Shown piece after piece: positions 47,901-56,851 of a stretch of 64,000 nucleotides of DNA; position 1 is the stretch's first letter; each line of letters opens with the position of its first letter. The position numbers were made by a program, and so were the translations under genes. The DNA comes from Ampelocalamus luodianensis (taxonomy: Eukaryota; Streptophyta; Magnoliopsida; Poales; Poaceae). The notes beneath the pieces were generated by a model. That model ran no database searches, was not told the origin of the DNA, and was given only the letters and a program-made list of their open reading frames with translations. The stretch is taken from the NCBI GenBank assembly GCA_036346255.1, contig CM070633.1, positions 15,314,001 to 15,378,000 of the forward strand. The letters are read 5' to 3'.

Positions 47901-50900
47901 CATCTCGGTTGAGGAGGCACAGGAGGCGCCCGACGTGGTGTTGGGTACGCTTCTTGTTAATTTACGTCCTGTCGCAGTATTATTTGACTCTAGAGCCTCA
48001 CATTCTTTTATTTCGAGGTCTTTTGTTGCTGCTTGTGGACTTCACTGTGTTCCTTTGGGGATTCCACTGCTTATTCGTTCTCCGGGTTCGGAAATGAGAG
48101 CTGACCAGGAGTGTCGGGACGTTCCTATCCACATCGAAGGAGTGGGATTCTTGGCGAATCTTATCCTACTCGACTCGGCGCGCCTAGATGTGATTCTTGG
48201 CATGGATTGGTTGTCCCAACAGTTGGGGCAAATCGATTGTGCCAGGATGGTTGTCTACCTCACCAGTCCTTCAGGTGAACAGGTTGGGTTTTCACCGCAG
48301 TTGCGAGAGCCCCTTCTTTGTGCACTTGAAGCGAAGCCAACTTTGGAGATCCAGGATGTTCCCACAGTATGCGATTTTGTGGATGTTTTTCCCGAAGACT
48401 TGCCCGGGATGCCTCCCGTTCGAGACCTGGAGTTCATTATTGAGTTGCTGCCTGGTACCGCCCCGATTTCTAAGGCGCCGTATCGAATGCCTCCTAATGA
48501 GTTGGAGGAGCTAAAGAAGCAACTAGGTGAGCTTCAAGCAAAAGGGTTCATTCGTCCTAGCTCATCTCCTTGGGGCTGCCCAGTTATCTTTGTGAAGAAG
48601 AAGGACAAGACCCTGCGTATGTGTGTTGATTACCGTCCTCTTAATGAGGTGACGGTGAAGAACAAGTATCCTTTGCCTCGTATTGATGATCTCTTTGATC
48701 AGTTGGCTGGAGCCCAGGTGTTCTCTAAGATTGATTTGAGATTGGGCTATCATCAGGTCCGAATCAGGGCTGAGGATATTCCGAAGACGGCTTTCACTAC
48801 TCGTTATGGTCTTTACGAGTACACCGTCATGTCTTTTGGCTTAACCAATGCTCCCGCTTTATTCATGAACCTTATGAACTTGATATTCATGGAGTATTTG
48901 GATAAGTTTGTGGTGGTTTTCATTGATGATATTCTTATCTACTCCCAGAGTGAAGAAGAGCATGCTGAGCATCTTAAGCTTGTGTTGAGCAAGCTGCGCG
49001 AGCACCAGCTGTATGCGAAATTCAGCAAGTGTGAGTTCTGGTTGAAGGAAGTGGTATTCTTGGGCCATGTTCTTTCAGCAGGAGGTGTGGCTGTGGATCC
49101 TAGTAAGGTCAGTGATGTGCTATCTTGGGGTCAGCCCAAGTCAGTCACCGATGTGCGGAGTTTTCTTGGTTTGGCCGGCTACTATCGCCGCTTTATCGAG
49201 AATTTCTCCAAGATTGCGAAGCCTATGACCGAGTTGCTCAAGAAGAACAAGAAGTTTGGGTGGTCTGCTGCTTGTGATGTGAGTTTTCAGGAACTCAAGA
49301 AGTGGTTGACCTCAGCCCCAGTGCTTGTTCTCCCTGATATTCACAAGAGTTTTGATATCTATTGTGATGCTTCTCGTCAGGGTCTTGGTTGTGTTCTTAT
49401 GCAGGAAGGCAAGGTTGTGGCCTATGTATCGCGGCAGTTGAGGCCTCATGAACTCAACTATCCTACTCATGACTTGGAGTTAGCTGCGGTGGTTCATGCA
49501 CTCAAGATTTGGCGGCATTACCTGATTGGTAACCGTTGTGAGGTGTATTCTAACCACAAGAGCTTAAAGTACTTGTTCACCCAGCCAGATCTGAACCTCA
49601 GGCAAAGAAGGTGGTTGGAATTGATCAAGGACTATGACATGGGCATTCAGTATCATCCGGGCAAGGCCAATGTCGTTGCGGATGCACTCAGTCGGAAAGT
49701 GTATTGCAACATGTTAATGCTCCAAGAGCAGCAGCCTACCCTCATTGCAGAATTTCAGCGCCTCAATTTGGGTTTGATCGAGCACGGTTCTCTTGCCTCC
49801 TTGGTTGTGCAGCCGACCCTAGTGGATCAGATCAAGGCCGCATAGCAGACAAATGTTAGTGTGAGTCAAATCAAGCAGAATATCAAGGATGGGACAGCTA
49901 AGTGCTTTTCAGAGGATGAGCACGGAGTTGTATGGTTTGGGTAGCGTCTTGTGGTTCCGAAGGTCATGGAATTGCGGGATTTGATTCTCCGCGAAGCCCA
50001 TGATTCTCCCTTGTCTATCCATCCCGGGGCTACCAAGATGTATCAGGACCTTCGTCAGAGATTCTGGTGTACTCGTATGAAGCGCGAGATTGTCAGGTTC
50101 GTTGCCGAGTGCGACGTGTGCTGTCGCGTGAAGGCTGAGCATCAGCGTCCAGCCGGTCTTCTTCAGCCTTTGCCAGTGCCAGAGTGGAAGTGGGATTCCG
50201 TTGGTATGGACTTCATCACCGGGTTGCCCCGTACTTCTTCTGGGAAGGATGCCTTGTGGGTCATCATTGATCGGTTGACAAAGGTGGCCCATTTTCTTCC
50301 CGTGCGGGCGAAGATTGATGTGAGTCAGTTAGCGGATCTCTACATATCCCGCATTGTGTGCCTGCATGGTGTGCCACGAACGATTGTGTCAGATCGTGGT
50401 TCTCTTTTTACCTCTCGGTTTTGGCATCAGTTGCAAGAGGCCATGGGGACACGTCTTTCTTTCAGTTTGGCTTACCATCCCCAGACTGATGGTCAGACAG
50501 AGCGAGTCAACCAAGTGTTGGAAGATATGCTCCGTGCTTGTGTTCTTTCCTATAGGAAGAATTGGGAGAAATGCTTGCCGTTTGCTGAGTTCTCCTACAA
50601 CAACAGCTTTTAGGCTAGTCTTGGCATGGCACCATTTGAGGCCTTGTATGGGCGGAGATGCAGAACCCCGTTGAACTGGTCAGAAAATGGTGAGAGACAG
50701 TTCTTCGGCCCAGATTCCATCAACGAGGCCGAAAGCTAGGTTCAGTTGATTCGCGGGCATCTGCGCACGGCCCAGTCCAGGCAGAAGAGCTATGCAGATT
50801 GTCGTCGCCGTGAGTTGAGCTTTGAGCCCCATGACTTTTTGTATCTCAAAGTCTCACCTTTGAAGGGCCATCAGCGTTTTGGCATCAAGGGCAAATTAGC

Positions 50901-51249
50901 TCCTCGTTATGTTGGGCCTTATCGCATCGTCGAGAGAATTGGGGCTGTGGCATACAGATTGGAGCTGCCAGCTACACTTGAGGGTGTACATGATGTGTTC
51001 CATGTATCACACCTGAAGAAGTGTCTTCGTGTCCCAACTGAGGAAACTCCATTGGAGGTTCTCGATGTGCAAGAAGATTTGACCTACCACGAGCGTCCTG
51101 TTCGTATTCTTGAGGAATCTGAACGGAGAATAAGGAACTGTGTCATTAAGTTCCTTAAAGTTCAGTGGTCAAACCATTCTGAAGATGAGGCAACTTGGGA
51201 GCGAGAAGATCGCCTTCGTGCAGATTATCCATCTTTCTTCTCCGAGTAA
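47901..51249 (+). pseudogene. Pol of E (protease, RT, RNase H, integrase, chromodomain) with four amber codons
   Basis: A single frame runs to TAA at 51247-51249 but is broken by TAG at 49843, 49942, 50611 and 50737. Protease has DSRAS near 47986 instead of DSGAS. RT shows VDYRPLNEVT, MSFGLTNAPALF and FIDD (48919-48930). RNase H has YCDAS and DLELAAV, but YSNHKS, with Asn at 49552 for the catalytic Asp. Integrase has an H-H-C-C finger (ending CDVCCRVK) and core acids in GMDFITGLP, SDRGSLF and QTERVNQ. After the linker HDVFHVSHLKK comes the chromodomain-like end (VQWSN, EATWEREDRL). This combination is typical of the Tekay/Del lineage. The protease and RNase H changes and the stops make it inactive. 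Confidence 0.92.
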
Positions 51250-51275
51250 ACGGAATCTCGGGTCGAAATTCTTGT

Positions 51276-51290
51276 AAGGGGGGGGGAGAG
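51276..51290 (+). promoter_or_regulatory. E polypurine tract
   Basis: AAGGGGGGGGGAGAG, ending one base before the 3' LTR start at 51292. It is longer than the tract of copy A. Confidence 0.85.
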
Positions 51291-51291
51291 T

Positions 51292-52131
51292 TGTAACATC
51301 CCAAGTTTCAGACTTGTGTTTCAAATGTAAGAAAATGTGTAGAAATTAAAACTTTTTCTTACATCATGTATTTCATGTGTGTACTAAACAATTCTTGTAC
51401 AAGAGTTGTGGAAATACAAAGTCACAAGTCATTTGATCCAAATCTTGACCTTTCAAAAATAATCTTGTCAAATCTTTCGATCATCTCTTGGAAATATTTT
51501 TCCTAAGTTCTTGGGATGGTATGTGGCCCCTCTGAAAAATTTCACAATTTTCAGAAATTGTTTGACTATTTTTAGAGGGCAGTCAAACTTGTTTGACTTT
51601 GAGTCCAACCTTAAACCAGTACCTTCTAGAATTTTTGGAGAAAAATGCAATGCATAAAAACCTCTGAAAATTTTACTCAAGGTCAATCACTCAGTCAGCA
51701 AGCTCCTGTAAAAATTTCATAATTTTTGGAGTTATTTTGCTACCTCTAATAAATCCTCAAAAGTCTCTGTCTATTTAAAACCTAGAACCTGGTTCCACTG
51801 TTCCTTGGGTTTGAGTCGGACTCGGGCTCGAGCCAGTGGGCTTGACCGAACCAACTAATTGCACCCGGGCTCGCCCTCAGCGCGCGATTGATATCAGCCG
51901 TTGGATTTAAATCACTCGGCCCACGTTCGCGTAAGCATTCGGACCGTGCGGATGCGCTATTCAATTTGGACCGTTGGATCTCGGTCCAACTGTCCAGATT
52001 TCTGAGAGCATTCGGACTGTCCGGCGGACCCATTTAATCGCAGCCGTCCATTTTCAATCCGACAGCTACGATTCCTTTTCGCTATTGTTCTTCCTCCTCT
52101 GCCTCTCCGTGGAGTGCGGGTGAGCAATGGC

Positions 52132-52173
<42 letters not shown>

Positions 52174-55100
52174 GCTTCGTTGTGTCACTTCGAGCTTGCT
52201 CTCGTAAACGTCTCTCTGTGGGGCATTAAATGCGCCCAGGCTTTCGGCTCCTCCATCCCGAGTTTCACTTGCCCCCATCATTTCTTGGTCCATGGCCGTA
52301 GCATGAACCGAGCCCACCGTGAGCTCTTGTTCTTGCTCGAAACCCTAATCCTCCCTCTATATAAACCCCTCTAGGTCCTCCTGGTGTTCCTTTACACCAC
52401 CCCTAGCTCTTCTCTGTGTTTGAGCTCAAAACCACTTCAAATCCTCAAACCACCATTGTTGACCCGAGAGCTCCAATGGCGATCTTGGTGTCCAGTGGTT
52501 CACCTTCAATCTTTCTTGTACCCTTTTGAGCTCCTCAACTTCCTTTATATTTTCCCTAACTTAATTTTGGGTTGCATTCACATGAATCACTCAATTTTAG
52601 GTTTGGAGATTTTCGGCTGATTTCACCCCCTTTCTTCTCCAACTCCGGTAAGTGGTTCATTTTGCAATTACTTGCTGTTAGAGTTTCTCTGAGCTATAAT
52701 GAAGTTATGGTAATGAGTTGGTTCCACTCATTTTGCTCAGAACCTCATTTTCTACTTCATCTTCCTCGGCTCCGGTGAACTTCATCGTGTTCAAGTCTTC
52801 TTCGGCCATCTTTGAAGCTCCTCTCGGTTAAGGTAGCTTCTATTTAGTCCCTAGAAGTGATGGCACTCGCTTTCCTGGACCGCAGCGGAGCATTTTGTTG
52901 TTTTCGTGTTTTGCCGAAATGGCCTCCTTCTGTGTTTTCCGGCTCGCCGGCGTTCTAGACCTCCACCGCCGGCGAGGTCATCACCATTTGGTTCGCATCG
53001 CTATTGTGAGTCCATTTTGGTATTTGGTTGGCGCCGCCGCGGCCGGAGTCGCCGGCGACAAGCCACTGTTCTCGCTCGGGATTTTGCCGGGCGTAGCCTC
53101 CCGTTTTCGTCAGATTATTAGGACACAGTAAATGCTTAATCATTGCCAATCATTAGAAGTATTAATTGTGTCTTAATCTGTCCTAATGTCTCACTGACAT
53201 GTGGGCCCAACCCCCTGTAATCCCCTCCGCTGGCGCTAATCAGTGTGTTTAGGACATCATTAATGTCTAATCATTGATTAGTTAAGTGTCGGCATTATTG
53301 GCTGTCGGAAATAACCCCTGTGCCACTGCCAGGTGGGACCGTAAGCTTAAAACCGAAAACCAGAAGTCATTAGAGCTAATTTTGGGTTTATTTATTGCTA
53401 ATCATTGTTAGCAATAAAGGTGTCCGAAATTGCCTTTTTGGGTCACTGATGTGTGGGCCCTCAGTCCTTAAATCACCTCTGCACAAAATCTTTAGGACAC
53501 ATTAATTGCTAATCATCACTAATCATTGGTCATTAGTAATTAATTATCTGTCCTAAAATCTCCTTGTGTCTCGCTGCCAAGTGGACCCCGTGCACTGTGC
53601 ACGTGTGTTAAAGCTTCCATGTGTGACTCGCAGTCACTGACATGCGGTCCCACATGTCAGCGCATAGATTTGAACTTCGATCTAGTCCGCCGTCGATCTC
53701 GTGATCAACGGCCCAGATCTGAGAAACATTCGGACCATCCGGTTCCCCTCTTCATTCTGGACCGTCCATCCCAGGATCTCCGGCTGAGATCGTGTGTGCA
53801 ATCGGACTCTCCGATTAGAGGTGTGCTCAGAGACGTTCATCTTTAGATCTGCGGTCATGGTTGGCCGAGGCAACCGCACCGTCCGGTTGCATCCTTCCTC
53901 GTGAGCCGTTGGATCTTGATCCAACGGTGGGTTCCTTATAGAGATCGCGCGCAGCATCGCTTTTCGCGCGTGGGCGAGGATGTTAAATCGAGGGCTCTTG
54001 AGCGTCCACGTCTTTTATTTCCTTTTGAGTTGGATTTCATTTCTGTAAGTATTTATTTATCAACTAAAAATTGTATCAAAACTTTAGAAACTCATAACTA
54101 ATTCATTTTAAATCCTTTTTAGATGTTTCCAACTGTAATAAATTTTTGTGCCTCTGTAGTTTCATATGAAAATGCATTTGGGCATGTCTCTGTCACAGAA
54201 AATTTTGTAACTCAAATAATTTGATTTCTGCCAATTTCGAATATCCGAAAAATAGGATTAAACTTGTTAAATACATATCTTTTTCAGTATAACTCCAAAT
54301 TGCGCAAGATCAATTTTGTTAAATTCCTCTGCTAGTGTGCTTTAATATGAAATAGGTCTTAAACATGTTTATGTTTCTGGTGATTGTAATGTGCTAGGTT
54401 TACAACTTAAAAAAATCATAAGTAAATCATTATAACTCCAAATTTAGTAAACTCAACTTTGCTGTGATTAGGACGACATAAACTACCTACCATAAAAATT
54501 GTGAGTTCTAGATCATTATGGAAATTGTCGCTATGAACAGTACCAATAATTAATTTAGTTGATTTAAATAGGCTGAGAAAGAGTAATTTAACTGTAACTT
54601 TTGCATCCTAGATCCAAATTGCATGATTCTTGTTCCTAAAATTGTATAAAATCATCCTCTAGCTGTTGTGTAAGTTTCATTAGGTTTGAATGTCTTTTGC
54701 TGCTGGGTTTTGTTTGGTGTTCTTCGTTCTTATTGGTTTTATCGTATTTTCGCGTTAGGTTCCGAAGAATTTATTGAACTCGAGAATCCTCCTCTGCAGC
54801 AAGAACAATCCAAGCAAGACAAGCAGTTTGATCATGTTAATCCCTGTATTTTTAGGTATTTATGTTGTTTACAAATTGTATGTATGCATTGCTAGTTTGT
54901 GTTAAACTATTGTCGGTAGTTGACCTAGTAGATGCATTTCCTTAGGCAAATGATTATCCTTTACTACCGTGAGCACTAGGTTATTGCTGTGATTAGAGCT
55001 CGTAGATGAGCTCTTGTCACTTAGTAGTTTGCGAATTAATTGCTTAGCCATGCTTAGTTTCCGGTAGAAATAGGCGGTTATCGACTTGTCGATAACCTTG

Positions 55101-56396
55101 ATCACATAAAACTTATTATGTTTTATGTTTTCAGCCTTGTGCCATGTCTACTTATGAAAACTAAAACTGGAAACAAAATGATTTAGACTTGGGCACAATG
55201 GTATGTTGGTGTGCTTCTGGGTGTGACTGGAATGGTGCCCGGGTCGTTAAGGACCGAGTTTGTTGCGCCGCCGTACTGAGCATTTTGCGTGCTAACCACA
55301 CTAGAGGGTATGGGACCTCTCTTGACTTAGTATTTTGGCGTGTATTGATTTCGGGTCATAGGAGGTCGCAGGAGGGATGGTGTTGGGAGTATTGTAGTGT
55401 CCGAAAGACTTCACCCGTGATGGTATTTGTTGTCTTTCGGCTTGCAATGTAAGCGTATGAGTTTCTATCCATACAAGCGGCTCGTGGTTGATACACAATA
55501 TTGGAAAACGTCTCGTAGGACTTAGCCGTGCCAGTATACCTTTGGAAGTGTGCTTTGTGGCTTAAAGGCGGTCTGGAGTGTGGGTACATTGGTACACCCC
55601 TGCAGGGTTAAAACTATTCGAATAGCCTCGTCCTAGGTTATGGACACGCTCGGATACGCCCCGTGAGAACTAGACTACAACTTTTTAATTAAAACTTGAT
55701 GGGTGGTACGAATCGGGGATTCGTGCTATGTTGCGGTGGCTATTGGGATAGTCACTTCCAGGTGGTTACTTGTATTTATTATTATTCGCTGTTATATTCA
55801 TCATCAAAACAGATTTGCAAACTTGCTTTTAAATGTATTACATTATTGCAAATAAAGTTGGCTTTGTGCAAAATGAGACATATAACCTCCACTTAAATAA
55901 GCTTGCATGTAGCATATGAATAGGTCTGCTATTCCACACGTCAGTCTTGCGAGTACCTTGTGTACTTATTGTTCTTGCTTAAATATAAATTGTTGCAGAG
56001 GAAGAAGGTGAGCTCGATGGGCCTCACTTTTGTGAGCTGTGTTGTGGTAGCTTGCGGGGCGACTAGCTTGGCGGCCCGGTCGGTTGCCTTGTGGGTTGTG
56101 TTGGCTAACCGGTCAACTTTTGTTCTTAGCCATCTTATGACGCTTTTGCTTCCGCTGTCATTCTTGTATATTGTGCTATTTGGCCGGTCGGCTCTTTTGT
56201 AATAACTTACTTTATCTATGTCCTTTACTAGACTTGTTAATGTATGTTGTATGGAAATGATGTGTAATTTTGTGATGATGTGCATGTGCTGCAATTCTGG
56301 GAAGCATATGTCCATCGAGGCTTAGAATGTTTAATTAGTAATGCTAGAACCATTTGGAGGTTAAGTGTTACTAGTTGAATATTCCGGGTCCTCACA
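51292..56396 (+). repeat. E 3' LTR
   Basis: 5105 bp, from TGTAACATCCCAAG to CCGGGTCCTCACA. It keeps all landmarks of the 5' LTR: TATATAAA at 52358, donor-like CCGGTAAGTGG near 52646 and the hairpin at 55076-55097. A GA dinucleotide run at about 52137-52170 is much longer than in the 5' LTR (about 41907-41917). Confidence 0.95.
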
Positions 56397-56456
56397 CATC
56401 TATAACCCGCCGCATATCACCATATGCATCTAATCCGAATCCAAAACTAAACAGGA

Positions 56457-56470
56457 TGGCTCTGATACCA
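56457..56470 (-). promoter_or_regulatory. Primer-binding site of copia element C
   Basis: TGGTATCAGAGCCA on the minus strand, a perfect match to the complement of the initiator tRNA-Met 3' end, one base from the LTR end at 56472. Confidence 0.88.
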
Positions 56471-56471
56471 C

Positions 56472-56706
56472 TGAAGGATCGCGGGAAGGCTACGATAGCA
56501 CAAACAAAAAAAATTACCGTGCAACCAAGGAACCACCGCAAGTAATAGATCGTGAGATTACCACTAGACGCGCCGACTCATAGCGGAAGTAGAGTCGATT
56601 TAGCGAGTTGAAGCAGTCGTAGTCGTACTTGCCGCGCGCCTTCTCCTCCTACTCCGATGAACGTCGTGAGTCGCGGATCTTCCTAGTGCTGATGCTTCGC
56701 AACAAC
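56472..56706 (-). repeat. 5' LTR of C, last 235 bp
   Basis: Matches 29359-29592 (TGAAGGATCGCGGGAAGGC to GCTTCGCAACAAC) with a few changes. It stops at 56706, where unrelated LTR-like sequence begins, so about 1.37 kb of this LTR is missing. Confidence 0.88.
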
Positions 56707-56851
56707 TGATGGGAACGGGGTCCCGATCTTCCAACAGGTTCCGGATATGTTCGATTTGGTGGAGGCGCGACACAAATCGATTCGGCTTCCGAACAACACG
56801 TTCCGAACCCCGCAATCGCAACACCACGTCTCCTCAGGTTATCAACCGTGC
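56707..56851 (-). repeat. LTR-like fragment of 145 bp
   Basis: Begins TGATGGGAACGGGGTCCCG. It carries CCGCAATCGCAACACCAC and GGTTATCAACCGTGC, which resemble CTCGCAATCACTACACCAC and GGTTATCAACCGTGCC at about 17753-17796 in the CRM-like LTR, in the same orientation. It is probably the end of a related LTR, cut on the right by N4. The family is uncertain. Confidence 0.45.

Larger units (their letters stand above)
41061..56396 (+). mobile_element. E: complete giant-LTR Tekay-type Ty3/gypsy element
   Basis: 15.3 kb with LTRs of 5085 bp (41061-46145) and 5105 bp (51292-56396) and a 5.1 kb interior. The duplication CATCT is perfect (41056-41060 and 56397-56401). Primer-binding site, gag, protease, RT, RNase H, integrase, chromodomain and polypurine tract are all in the standard gypsy order. 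Comparing the first 270 bp of the two LTRs I count about six differences, so the insertion is fairly recent. It is nevertheless defective (see gag and pol entries). Confidence 0.95.
29359..56706 (-). mobile_element. C: BARE-1/Angela/RIRE1-type Ty1/copia element, broken, host of S2 and E
   Basis: Minus-strand order: 5' LTR fragment (56706-56472), primer-binding site (56470-56457), leader (interrupted by E), gag and pol (39759-35997, then 31152 on, interrupted by S2), purine tract, and 3' LTR (30962-29359). The LTR starts TGTTGGAAATATGCCCTAG on the minus strand, the characteristic start of BARE/Angela LTRs. The left flank AGTTC (29354-29358) would be the target duplication, but the right end is lost because the 5' LTR is cut at 56706. 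Confidence 0.9.

Noticed and set aside
47179..49845. 888-codon open frame as an intact gene
   Set aside because: It starts inside gag after a frameshift and ends at a TAG in the middle of pol; the methionine is internal. It is part of a broken gypsy polyprotein.
47116..50739. TAG codons in E as programmed readthrough or a reassigned codon
   Set aside because: There are five scattered sites in non-equivalent places, accompanied by a frameshift and active-site changes; decay explains them better.
56457..56470. TGGTATCAGAGCCA as part of a tRNA-Met gene
   Set aside because: Only the 3'-end complement is present, placed next to an LTR end; it is a primer-binding site.
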